Assembly: GCA_944325315.1 (NCBI GenBank)
Contig: CALVAA010000017.1
Span: 1 to 40,562, forward strand
Direction of reading: 5' to 3'
DNA from: Candidatus Gastranaerophilales bacterium
GTDB lineage: Bacteria; Cyanobacteriota; Vampirovibrionia; Gastranaerophilales; Gastranaerophilaceae
Length of the DNA stretch: 40,562 bases
Shown: positions 26,848 through 35,067 of the stretch, piece by piece
Position numbering within the stretch: position 1 is the stretch's first letter
Layout: each line of letters begins with the position of its first letter
Made by a program: the position numbers and the translations under genes
Notes under the pieces: model-generated
The model's database searches: none
Seen by the model: the letters and a program-made list of their open reading frames with translations, nothing else
What the model was told of the DNA's origin: nothing

Positions 26848-26876
26848 CCCGTGAGTTTTCACGGGTTTTTTTTATT
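26848..26876 (+). terminator. Terminator of the S8-L6-L18 island
   Basis: CCCGTGA (26848-26854) pairs with TCACGGG (26859-26865) around a 4-base loop, followed by eight T. It lies 22 bases after the L18 stop and also faces the end of the convergent repressor gene. Confidence 0.92.
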
Positions 26877-26881
26877 TTTAA

Positions 26882-27532
26882 CTATCTTGCAAGCCTTGCC
26901 CACCAGCATACTTGCCCTATAATTTGAAATTTAAAACAATCATTATCGCATGAATCTATATAAAATGAATCATATTTTTCAATATTATCGGATATTACTT
27001 TAATTTTATCCGGAAATATCCACTGTAATCTCTTTATACAAATTTGATTGTCAATCTTTATACAGTATATCTTTCCATCGAAAACTTCTTTTTTTTCAAT
27101 ATCAACCAGTACACTGTCGCCGTCTTCTATTGTAGGGTGCATGCTATCGCCCTTTGCAAAAACTATACAGGCTTTTTTTGGGTTTAAATTAATATCTTCC
27201 GCTAAATCATTGCTGATTTTGTATCCTGCCACATTGCAATCAGAATATCTAACTCCGCATTTTATTACATTTTTGTAATTATCCTGTACCGGAATGTTGT
27301 AAAATTCACAATCGCATGCTTGCTTTGCATTTATTAAATCTATTTTTTTATTATATTTTTCCAAGACATATTTTTCTATTTGAATAACTTCAGAAAGCTT
27401 TAATTCGCTTTTTCGTTTAATTTTTGAATTTATATCACTTCTTGTTTTACCCAAAGCAACTCCGAGTTCGGTTTGAGTAAACTTAGTATCAGTATATATT
27501 TTAAGCTGGTTCATTACTTCAGATATATTCAC
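26882..27532 (-). CDS. CI/LexA-type repressor with S24 self-cleaving domain (216 aa)
   Basis: The start is GTG at 27532, with GGGAG six bases upstream; an ATG seven codons in has no such site. Residues 18-40 form a helix-turn-helix (FTQTELGVALGKTRSDINSKI). The C-terminal S24 domain has the catalytic Ser S130 in AKGDSMHPTIEDGDSVLVD and Lys K167 in ICIKRLQ, 37 residues apart as in LexA. A102-G103 is a possible autocleavage bond, slightly closer to the Ser than in LexA. Such proteins repress prophage or damage-response genes and are inactivated by RecA-stimulated self-cleavage. No prophage genes are nearby. Phased 11-bp repeats just upstream look like its operator. Confidence 0.93.
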   Translation of the reverse strand: MNISEVMNQLKIYTDTKFTQTELGVALGKTRSDINSKIKRKSELKLSEVIQIEKYVLEKYNKKIDLINAKQACDCEFYNIPVQDNYKNVIKCGVRYSDCNVAGYKISNDLAEDINLNPKKACIVFAKGDSMHPTIEDGDSVLVDIEKKEVFDGKIYCIKIDNQICIKRLQWIFPDKIKVISDNIEKYDSFYIDSCDNDCFKFQIIGQVCWWARLAR

Positions 27533-27544
27533 TTAAAGCTCCCG

Positions 27545-27600
27545 TTTTGTATCAATTTTGTATTAATTTTGTTGACAAATTTAAAACACTGTGTAATAAT
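27545..27600. promoter_or_regulatory. Phased 11-bp repeats and divergent promoter by the repressor gene
   Basis: TTTTGTATCAA (27545-27555), TTTTGTATTAA (27556-27566) and a diverged TTTTGTTGACAA (27567-27578) are tandem repeats spaced by one helical turn. The last overlaps TTGACA (27572-27577), which is followed after exactly 17 bases by AATAAT (27595-27600), a good plus-strand promoter. On the minus strand TTGTCA could serve the repressor gene. This is the usual place for an autoregulatory operator. Confidence 0.6.
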
Positions 27601-27604
27601 AAAA

Positions 27605-27733
27605 ATGTTAGAGCAAAATAAAAACATTTTATACTTAACTAAATTTCTTATTATGTTTAATTGTCCTAAGATAGCTGAAAATTTAGTATGTATTAATTCT
27701 GTCTTTTATTTTACCCTACTTATTTTCTCATAA
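27605..27733 (+). CDS. Possible leaderless small protein (42 aa)
   Basis: The ATG lies five bases after the AATAAT box, so the transcript would have almost no leader. The product (MLEQNKNILYLTKFL...) has a hydrophobic tail (INSVFYFTLLIFS), like a small membrane peptide. There is no ribosome site and no recognised family. It stands opposite the repressor gene, where the repressor's first target would be. It may equally be the untranslated leader of the prepilin-like gene. Confidence 0.3.
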   Translation: MLEQNKNILYLTKFLIMFNCPKIAENLVCINSVFYFTLLIFS

Positions 27734-27811
27734 ATTTTTATTGTAGGCAAGAAAAGCAAAGATATTGTTTATCTGATTAATATTATTAAATTTATCAGTG
27801 GAGTTTTGCAT

Positions 27812-30142
27812 ATGAATTTAAATCCGAAAAAAAAATTACATGTTTCAGCTTTTTCTCTGGTAGAAATGCTTGTGGCGCTGATTGCAATTTCTTGTATACT
27901 TGCAGCTTTTGCACCGATTTTTACAAAAAAAAATACTAATAAAGTAAAATTAGATATTTCTACAGACAAAAAAGGGCTAAAAATATATATGACACCTGGC
28001 TATTATTCTTTCGATGTACCTGTTGAAACGGATACATTATACTTGTCCGGAGCAGGCGGTGGCGGAGGCGGTGCGGGAGCAAACAGCGTTGATAAAAAAT
28101 TTACAAAAACTACAGGCACTACAAGCTGGACAGTTCCAAACGGAGTTAATCAGATTACTTTTAAAATATACGGAGCAGCAGGCGGTGGCGGAGGCGGCTA
28201 TGCCAGATTAACAAGTGACAATTGCGCAGGATCCAAAGCAATATTGCTCCCTGCAATTGCAGACAACGGTGAAGATTTATGCGCCTATGATGCTAATGAC
28301 TTTAGAGACAGTTTGTTTGTAGAATATATTGAAGATTATACAACGCCATCAAGCGGCTCCACAGCATGTTGGGATTTTAAAGATTTAACTACAGGAAGCG
28401 ACTATTTTTTGTGCAACTACAGCGGAGCTTTCATGCTTTGCAGAGACTACTATAAACATCAACTTAATTTAAGTTCCGATAAAAAAACAAGGCTTTTGAC
28501 AAAAAGCGAGATATTAAGATTAAAAGACATTGCAAATTTTCCAACAGACGCCGGGTTATTTGACGAACTTGGAGCATGCTGTGTTACTTGTACAAATTTC
28601 AATTTAAAAAAATGTAACGCAAAAGGAATGAATTGTAAATCTCCAACAAGCACAGAATGCGATCCACATCAAATCTTCTACCAGCAAAATGAATCCATGA
28701 GCGAAGCTTCTTTTGATTCTATTTTTTTTGCAGTCGATTATATACTATCCGGAGATGAAACAGTAGGAACCTATTATTCAGGACATGCCAACAATACAAC
28801 AGGACAGGTAAAGTGTGTCTATGTGAGAAAAAACTGGTTTCAATACTCTGCTGCAGGCGGAGCCTCAGGATCTGTTTTTGAAAAAACAATACAAGTGTCG
28901 CCGGGCGATACTGTAGTATTTACAATCGGCAAAGGAGGATTAGGAGGAAATGCGGGATACAGCGGTAATCAAGGAGCTATAACAAAAATAGAACACAGAA
29001 AAAAAGGCGGTGAAATTGTATCTTATGAAGTTCAAGGAGGACTTGGAGGAAAAGCTGCAAATTCAACTTCAAACGGAGCCTTATATACCCAATCAGAATT
29101 AAATCCTGATTATAGCTGCTCAATTATTACAAAAAATTCAAGCGGCACAATTATATCAAAATTAAACACCGCTTGTACAAAAATATCCTCACAAGGCTCA
29201 AGCCCGACGGTAATAAACGGCGGAAGCGGAGGAAAAATTGAAGAATTTTCAAATGAAGAAGCTAAAGGCGGACAAATAGATTCCGACTATGGAAACGGCA
29301 CAGCCGCAGGACAAAACGGAACAACCTATGGTTTCGGAGGTGGTGGCGGAACATGCCCCAGAGGAGTCAGAACCCCTTCATCATGTAAAAAAGGAGGAAA
29401 TGGTGCTGATGGCAAAATTGATATTACATACAAAGTTATACTCCCGGGTGGTGGCGGAGGCGGGGCAGCAGCAAGCGGCTACGACAAAGATAATATTGAC
29501 CATGAAATTGTATTAAAAGTTAAAAAAGGCAGCAGATTAATGTTTAAAGTAGGTGCCGGCGGAAAAGGCGGTTTTGTAAATTCAGATGGTGAAGACGGAC
29601 AAGCAACCGTCATAGGAAAGGACAATATTGTATTAGGAGGAGGAAAAGGTGGAAAAACAAGCACCGGTGCACAAAAAACCGCACTTAAAGGCGGCAGTGG
29701 CGGAAAAGGCGGTGAATTAGAAATTTCCGGAGTTGAAGCTGTCCAAAATAACGCTTCAAGTATATCAGATGCAAATGGTTTAGACGGCTTATCCGGCCAA
29801 ACACTAAAAGACGGTACTACTACATATTTAAATTACGGACTTGATGGCGGCATTGGAGGCTCAACTTTTCTCGGACACTTAAAACCGGAAACTTCGCAAG
29901 AAAGCTGTGGCGGCGGAATTATTAATCTGGATGAAAAAACTTCAAACTGCCAAACAGGAAGTATAAAAGACGGACAAAACGGAAAAACGCACGATGCAAT
30001 GAGCGAAAACGAAGAAGAAAATCCATCCGGAATATACGGTGGTGGTGGCGGCGGCGGAGGCGGAGCCACACTGAACTCAATAGAATTAGGTAAAGGCGGA
30101 GACGGCGCCGATGGATATTTAAGAATAAGATGGGGATATTAA
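27812..30142 (+). CDS. Prepilin-like protein with polyglycine-rich domain (776 aa)
   Basis: The ATG at 27812 has GGAG nine bases upstream. Residues 1-40 are a type IV prepilin N-terminus: basic leader, then A-FSLVEMLVALIAISCIL with the +5 Glu. The -1 residue is Ala rather than the usual Gly. A cysteine-rich central part (CWDFKD..., CCVTC..., VKCVYVRKNW) resembles the short lectin-like domains of surface adhesins. Around it are many runs of Gly (GAGGGGGG, GAAGGGGGG, GGIGGS, GGGGGGGGG near the C-terminus), as in polyglycine-helix sandwiches of phage tail adhesins. Likely a pilus-tip or surface adhesin processed by prepilin peptidase. No disruption of the frame is seen. Confidence 0.9.
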   Translation: MNLNPKKKLHVSAFSLVEMLVALIAISCILAAFAPIFTKKNTNKVKLDISTDKKGLKIYMTPGYYSFDVPVETDTLYLSGAGGGGGGAGANSVDKKFTKTTGTTSWTVPNGVNQITFKIYGAAGGGGGGYARLTSDNCAGSKAILLPAIADNGEDLCAYDANDFRDSLFVEYIEDYTTPSSGSTACWDFKDLTTGSDYFLCNYSGAFMLCRDYYKHQLNLSSDKKTRLLTKSEILRLKDIANFPTDAGLFDELGACCVTCTNFNLKKCNAKGMNCKSPTSTECDPHQIFYQQNESMSEASFDSIFFAVDYILSGDETVGTYYSGHANNTTGQVKCVYVRKNWFQYSAAGGASGSVFEKTIQVSPGDTVVFTIGKGGLGGNAGYSGNQGAITKIEHRKKGGEIVSYEVQGGLGGKAANSTSNGALYTQSELNPDYSCSIITKNSSGTIISKLNTACTKISSQGSSPTVINGGSGGKIEEFSNEEAKGGQIDSDYGNGTAAGQNGTTYGFGGGGGTCPRGVRTPSSCKKGGNGADGKIDITYKVILPGGGGGGAAASGYDKDNIDHEIVLKVKKGSRLMFKVGAGGKGGFVNSDGEDGQATVIGKDNIVLGGGKGGKTSTGAQKTALKGGSGGKGGELEISGVEAVQNNASSISDANGLDGLSGQTLKDGTTTYLNYGLDGGIGGSTFLGHLKPETSQESCGGGIINLDEKTSNCQTGSIKDGQNGKTHDAMSENEEENPSGIYGGGGGGGGGATLNSIELGKGGDGADGYLRIRWGY

Positions 30143-30167
30143 ATATTTTTTGTGTTTTGATTTTTTT

Positions 30168-30192
30168 AGGAGCATTTTTGCTCCTTTTTTTT
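30168..30192 (+). terminator. Terminator of the prepilin-like gene
   Basis: AGGAGC (30168-30173) and GCTCCT (30180-30185) form the stem, followed by a run of T. It meets the end of the convergent WG-repeat gene. Confidence 0.85.
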
Positions 30193-31066
30193 ATTTATTA
30201 ATCTTACTTTTTAAATCTGATTTAATATCCGACAAAGGGCCGTTGTTGGGAGCAATAAGATTATTTATATAATTTTTCCCGTAAACAAAAGGAAATTTTA
30301 AAAGCCATGAACATTTTATTAAAGCCGAAGCGCCATCTGCACCCTTGTTAAATATTAATTCATCTATTGTTTGTTCATATGCAGGTGATATTGAAGAAAA
30401 AAGTTTTATAAAATAGTCGCCTGCACTAACAACACCTAGCCCTGCACTTGCTATAGGATTTTGGATAATTTGTGTTATTTTAACTCCGTCATCAGAAGCA
30501 AGTTCCGTAAAATCAGCAGGCAATTCAAGCGTATCTTTTCTTTTGTGCTCAATTTCATACCAGATACCATCATATTGAATTTTTAATATATTTGGTTTTG
30601 GCATATATATGTCATCTGCAACCGGAGCAAGAATTATGTCCCCGTTATAGCTAATAAGACCGTATTTATACTTTTTTTCAACAAGGAACATCTTACCATA
30701 CAGGATATCTATTGATGAATATTCAAGAGGAATTATAATATTTGCATTTTCATCATACAAAGTATACAAACCACGATTGCCAAGCTTTGCAAAACGGCCT
30801 GCATACCTATATGCCTGTGAAAACTTTGGCTCAACCAGAATTTGTCCTTCATTGTTCATAATTCCGTATTTATTCTTTTGCAAAAATAACCACGAAGAGT
30901 CTTTCAAACGTATAAGTTTCTTATACTTTGCTTCGGTAATTTTTTTGCCGTCGGATGTCAAACCAAAAAGCCCGTCTTCGCTGTATGTACTAACAAAATC
31001 TTCAATAGCAAATGCGCAATTAAAGCTGAAAAATAAAACAGACAATATTAAAAACATTTTTTTCAT
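30191..31066 (-). CDS. Secreted WG-repeat protein (291 aa)
   Basis: Signal peptide MKKMFLILSVLFFSFNCAFA. Residues 25-165 hold about five WG (KWG) repeats, recognisable as KYGIMNNEGQILVEPKFSQA, KYGLISYNGDIILAP and similar: a glycine after an aromatic residue, then a G[QD]I turn and a hydrophobic strand. The last 120 residues are not repetitive (SAGLGVVSAGDYFIKLF) and may be membrane-associated. WG proteins are beta-propeller-like envelope proteins of unclear role. No Shine-Dalgarno. The -10 box (31073-31078) lies seven bases from the ATG. Divergent from the AsmA-like gene. Confidence 0.88.
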   Translation of the reverse strand: MKKMFLILSVLFFSFNCAFAIEDFVSTYSEDGLFGLTSDGKKITEAKYKKLIRLKDSSWLFLQKNKYGIMNNEGQILVEPKFSQAYRYAGRFAKLGNRGLYTLYDENANIIIPLEYSSIDILYGKMFLVEKKYKYGLISYNGDIILAPVADDIYMPKPNILKIQYDGIWYEIEHKRKDTLELPADFTELASDDGVKITQIIQNPIASAGLGVVSAGDYFIKLFSSISPAYEQTIDELIFNKGADGASALIKCSWLLKFPFVYGKNYINNLIAPNNGPLSDIKSDLKSKINK

Positions 31067-31072
31067 ATAAAT

Positions 31073-31101
31073 ATAATATCATAAATTATTTATGATATAA
31101 T
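31073..31101. promoter_or_regulatory. Symmetric divergent promoter around a 23-bp palindrome
   Basis: ATATCATAAAT (31076-31086) and ATTTATGATAT (31088-31098) form a perfect palindrome centred on 31087. TATAAT (31096-31101) faces the AsmA-like gene, whose ATG is at 31110. TATTAT on the other strand (31078-31073) faces the WG-repeat gene, whose ATG begins at 31066. Both ATGs fall about where transcription would start. One dimeric regulator could control both. Confidence 0.55.
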
Positions 31102-31109
31102 TTTTTTGT

Positions 31110-33881
31110 ATGAAAGTAAACAGCGGAATTATCAAAAAAACTTCCATAGGTATTCTGTCATTTTTGACTTTAGTACTACTGCTTTTAGCATTTATTTATT
31201 TTTATGCCGCAGAAAAAGTTGTTTCATCGGAAGCATTTTCAAATTTTATTGTTAAAATTACAAAACAAACCCTAAATGCCGATTTTGAAATTAAAAACCC
31301 AAAACTCAAAACATACTTTAGTCCTAAAATTGATTTTAAAATTGACTATCTTCTTTTGTCTAAAGATTCGAAAACAATAATTTATTTGAAAGATTTTGAT
31401 TCTTCATTTTCATTTAATAAAATATTTAAAAAAGAACTGAAGGTAAATAAACTTTTAGCACAATCACTTGTTGTAAAAGTTGATGAGCTGCTTAAAATTC
31501 TGCCTAAGTCATCCGAAAACCAAAATAATAATGATTTTGACTATAAATTAGACATTTATAGCGCCAATATTGCGCTTGACAATTTTGAAGTTTCATATAT
31601 CCAGAAAAACAAAACAAAACTGGATTTATCGGCAAAAAAAATAAAACTAAATTACAGAGAAAATTATAAAAACATAGAATTTTTCTTGAAAGCAATAATT
31701 TCAAAAAACAATATACCCTATGCAACAATTCTTTCTTATGCAATAGATGAAATTAAAATATACAACAACAAAATTGAAGTCTCTGATTTAAAAACAAAAA
31801 TAAACGAATCAAAACTAAAACTTAGCTCACACATAGATTCTAATAAAATTTATTTCAACGTAAAAACAAAAAACTTTTATCTTAAAGATATTTTCGCACT
31901 TATTAATTCCGATTTTGCTGTCGAGAACGGAAGCACAATGCTAAAGCCTCTCAATTGTCCTCAAGGATCTGTTGCATTTGATATTTCATATTTAAACGGT
32001 GCTTTAGATGGTGTTGTTGACGTTAAAAACACCGGTGCAAAAATTAAAGATGTTTCAAATATTCCTTTAAAAATAAGTGAAGGAAAAATTCTTGTTTCAA
32101 AAGACAAAATAAAATTCAATAATTTAGTGGGTTATTGGGGCAAAAATAAAAAAAATAAAATATCTGTTTATGGTGATATAAAAGACTACTACAAGACTTT
32201 TGATTCAAATATTACAATTGATACTGTTATAAACAACGAATTTTTTAAAGATTACCTTGCAAAATTGATTAACGGCACAAATCTGTATATTTCATCAGAT
32301 GCCGGAACAAGAATAATTTACAAAGCGAAAAACAATATCATGGATATAACTTGGCTTGCAAAAATAGCAAAAGGAACAAGCTTTGGTGTAGAAGGTACTG
32401 AATATCAGCTGACAAACTATGATAGGGCAGTAAAAGGTGATTTTAACATAGACGGTAATTTGCTTGATATAAAAAACATTAACTATTATATTGCCTCTGA
32501 AATTAAAAAAGGAGTTAAAATTGAACCTATAATTGTCTTGGATGCAAAAATGGATTTAGCAGGCAATGTTAGTCAGGCCGGTTTTGCTTTTGGCAGGGAA
32601 ATGCCTTGCGAGTTTTTAAATCTTTTTGTTAAGCAAAAACCATTCAAAAAAGGAACTATCAAAGGAAATATTCACGTTGTATTTAAAGAAAAAACTCCGG
32701 TGCTTGATGCTGATATGCAAATAAAAAGTACTTTTTTACCCCAATATCGTCTTTTTATAAAAGATGCCGCATTAAAAACCAAAAACGGTCTTATTAGTGT
32801 TGATGCCGAAGGAAGATTTAAGCGTGTTAAATATATTTTCAAAGGAAGCATCAAAAATGAGTTAAAAGCTCCTTTTACAATTAAAGATCTTGATTTGGAT
32901 ATTGATAATGTTAATGTTGAAAGACTTCTTGCCTCTCTAAATCATAGCCCTGATGCCGTTGGAAACACACAACCTGCCCCATCAGATGAAGATGATATAA
33001 AAGAAGATGATGAATACATGTTTGATACAAATCTGATTAGAATCCTGGATTCAGACTTTGTTTTAAGGAATGGCAAATATAAAGACTTAACTTTTGGAAA
33101 TATAAAAGCCAAAATGACTTTGGATGAAAAAGGAATCTTAAAGATAAACTCAAACAGATTTGATATAGCACAAGGACATTCTTCACTTAAAGTCAACTGC
33201 GATTTAAAAAACTTTAAATACCATATATGGCTCGGTGCTAAAGATGTGGATTCAAACCTAATAGCAAAAGTTCTTTTCAATTTAGATAAAGAAATCACAG
33301 GCAAAGCATCAGGTTTAATTGAATTATACAGCGATAAATCTTTAAAGCTTAACGGAAACATTAAATTTTTAATTAACGAAGGAACAATAGGAAAAATAGG
33401 GCTTGTTGAATACCTGCTAAAAGTTGCTTCTGTTTTTAGAAACCCTCTTGTTATGATGAGCCCCGGAACAATTATGGATATTGTTTCTATTCCTGAAGGA
33501 AAATTTGACAAAATTGAAGGTGAATTAAAAATAGCAAACAATGTTGTTAAAAATATTTTTATTCAATCCTATTCAAACACTCTTAGTGCACTTATAAGAG
33601 GTTCTTTTGACATGGAGCGGCATGATGCATCATTGAGAATATACACAAGATTCTCATCAGACAAAAAAACAATGTTTGGATTCTTAAGAAATTTATCTTT
33701 AAATTCACTTGCAAATAAAGTTAAAATGAATACAAGAAACGATGCAAACTACTATGAATCAGAACTTAGATTTCTTCCGCAGATAAATGCTCCCGAAAAT
33801 AAAACGCAAGTCTTTTTGACACTCGTAGAAGGAGATGTTGAGCATAACAATTTCTTATCAAGCTTAAAGAAAATTAAGTAG
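31110..33881 (+). CDS. AsmA-like envelope protein (923 aa)
   Basis: One N-terminal membrane segment (about residues 12-32) is followed by a very long beta-rich region. The early NADFEIKNPKLKTYFSPKIDFKIDYLLLSK matches AsmA family N-termini. The last 200 residues (GKASGLIELYSDKSLKLNGNIKFLINEGTIGKIGLVEYLLKVAS) match the AsmA_2/DUF3971-type C-terminus. The family forms grooved beta bridges that carry lipid between the inner and outer membranes. That fits a two-membrane cell. No ribosome site; the -10 is eight bases from the ATG. It overlaps the convergent next gene by eight bases. Confidence 0.88.
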   Translation: MKVNSGIIKKTSIGILSFLTLVLLLLAFIYFYAAEKVVSSEAFSNFIVKITKQTLNADFEIKNPKLKTYFSPKIDFKIDYLLLSKDSKTIIYLKDFDSSFSFNKIFKKELKVNKLLAQSLVVKVDELLKILPKSSENQNNNDFDYKLDIYSANIALDNFEVSYIQKNKTKLDLSAKKIKLNYRENYKNIEFFLKAIISKNNIPYATILSYAIDEIKIYNNKIEVSDLKTKINESKLKLSSHIDSNKIYFNVKTKNFYLKDIFALINSDFAVENGSTMLKPLNCPQGSVAFDISYLNGALDGVVDVKNTGAKIKDVSNIPLKISEGKILVSKDKIKFNNLVGYWGKNKKNKISVYGDIKDYYKTFDSNITIDTVINNEFFKDYLAKLINGTNLYISSDAGTRIIYKAKNNIMDITWLAKIAKGTSFGVEGTEYQLTNYDRAVKGDFNIDGNLLDIKNINYYIASEIKKGVKIEPIIVLDAKMDLAGNVSQAGFAFGREMPCEFLNLFVKQKPFKKGTIKGNIHVVFKEKTPVLDADMQIKSTFLPQYRLFIKDAALKTKNGLISVDAEGRFKRVKYIFKGSIKNELKAPFTIKDLDLDIDNVNVERLLASLNHSPDAVGNTQPAPSDEDDIKEDDEYMFDTNLIRILDSDFVLRNGKYKDLTFGNIKAKMTLDEKGILKINSNRFDIAQGHSSLKVNCDLKNFKYHIWLGAKDVDSNLIAKVLFNLDKEITGKASGLIELYSDKSLKLNGNIKFLINEGTIGKIGLVEYLLKVASVFRNPLVMMSPGTIMDIVSIPEGKFDKIEGELKIANNVVKNIFIQSYSNTLSALIRGSFDMERHDASLRIYTRFSSDKKTMFGFLRNLSLNSLANKVKMNTRNDANYYESELRFLPQINAPENKTQVFLTLVEGDVEHNNFLSSLKKIK

Positions 33882-34809
33882 TTTTTGTATAGTAATTATC
33901 AATTTCAAAGACCATTTTAATTATAAACTTGCTAACCAATAAGATATTTAAAGAAACAGTACTTTGAGACATTACTTTGATATTCTGTTGTTTATTTGCA
34001 TTTTGTGATTTTTTGAAATTTAGTTCTGCGTTCAAATTAAAATTTTTTTGTTTTGAAAAATATTCAAGCTTTTTCATAAAGTCACAAAAAGGGAAATTCT
34101 CCGCACAATTAATTTTAGCAAACATATAATTCTTATCTTCCGTTAAAGATACATATAGATTGGAAAAATTGTTTGTTTCAAAAAGCAGTGTAATTTGTGC
34201 ATTCGAAGGTTTATCCATCGATTCATCACTGTTTTTTAATACATCTTTTGTTTTATCAAAAAATTGTTCCTCTAAAGGAATATATAATAAAAATAGTTCT
34301 CTTAAAGAATTATGATTTAAATTAGAGCTTGAAAGCTGAATAGAATTTAGAATAGACCAAATATCCTTAATCTCACTGTTAATATCAATCTGTTTTAGGT
34401 AATCGGATGATATTAAATTAATTAATTTAGAAATTGCATCTTTTGAATTTTGACTTAAAAATAGCTTCAGCTCTTTTATATCAATTTGATTTTTAATTAA
34501 TATTTTTTGTAGCTCTAAGTTATCTTGTTTACTTAAACTCCGAACAAATTTTTCAATATCTGAAGGCATATTCAAAAGACTCTTTAGGTATTTCAAAAGT
34601 GTTTCATTGTCCATTTTTGCTAAATTATAGTCAAATAAAAAAGCGTTGTTTATATTCTCTTTATTCTGATTTAATATTTGATTTGTGTTTTGGTTTAAAT
34701 TTTTATTCTCAGCCGCATCGACAAAATTCCCCAAAAGATGGGCGGCACTGCTTTTTACAGGTAAATTGCTTTTAAAAGTCAAATTATTTACGGAATTAAA
34801 ATCAGTCAT
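33874..34809 (-). CDS. Hypothetical protein next to flagellar genes, possibly FliK-like (311 aa)
   Basis: I use the ATG at 34809; a TTG 11 codons upstream is also open. Neither has a ribosome site. The N-terminus MTDFNSVNNLTFKS resembles the phi-x-F-K pattern of other proteins here. The middle is asparagine-rich and then helical with many leucines. Residues around 210-270 (AQITLLFETNNFSNLYVSLTEDKNYMFAKI) look like a beta domain in the position of the Flg_hook domain of FliK, but the match is weak. It lies 2 kb from the flagellar rod genes. Function uncertain. Confidence 0.75.
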   Translation of the reverse strand: MTDFNSVNNLTFKSNLPVKSSAAHLLGNFVDAAENKNLNQNTNQILNQNKENINNAFLFDYNLAKMDNETLLKYLKSLLNMPSDIEKFVRSLSKQDNLELQKILIKNQIDIKELKLFLSQNSKDAISKLINLISSDYLKQIDINSEIKDIWSILNSIQLSSSNLNHNSLRELFLLYIPLEEQFFDKTKDVLKNSDESMDKPSNAQITLLFETNNFSNLYVSLTEDKNYMFAKINCAENFPFCDFMKKLEYFSKQKNFNLNAELNFKKSQNANKQQNIKVMSQSTVSLNILLVSKFIIKMVFEIDNYYTKTT

Positions 34810-35029
34810 GGCTTTATTTAATGATTTATTATGTTTTTTCAAACGTACAATTTGATTGTAAACTTTTTTAAAGAAGCTAAAATCCTTTGTATGGTGGATG
34901 AATAGTCAATACTACATATGTAAACTTATAGTATAACTTGTATATTTGCACAGATAAAAAAAATAGTTTAAAATATTATTATAGACATTAAAAAAATGGT
35001 TTATTGATAAAAATTTTTTAATGGGGAAA

Positions 35030-35057
35030 TGGGGGTTTTGATAACCTCCCTTTTTTT
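35030..35057 (+). terminator. Plus-strand terminator-like hairpin with no plus-strand gene before it
   Basis: GGGGGTT (35031-35037) pairs with AACCTCCC (35043-35050), with one bulge, before seven T. All genes in 33874-36735 are on the minus strand. It may end a small RNA starting somewhere in 34860-35000. The rest of 34843-35067 shows no gene. Confidence 0.4.
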
Positions 35058-35067
35058 CTATACCTAT

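Noticed and set aside
26826-26881. A lost or frameshifted S5 gene after L18
   Set aside because: Only 56 bases separate L18 from the opposing gene and they contain a terminator; no S5-like codons are seen.
29833-30069. Proline-rich antisense frame
   Set aside because: The reverse complement of the glycine repeats of the prepilin-like gene reads as Pro runs.
26882-30142. A prophage around the repressor
   Set aside because: No integrase, terminase, capsid, portal or tail gene is present; glycine-rich sequence in the adhesin is only reminiscent of tail proteins.
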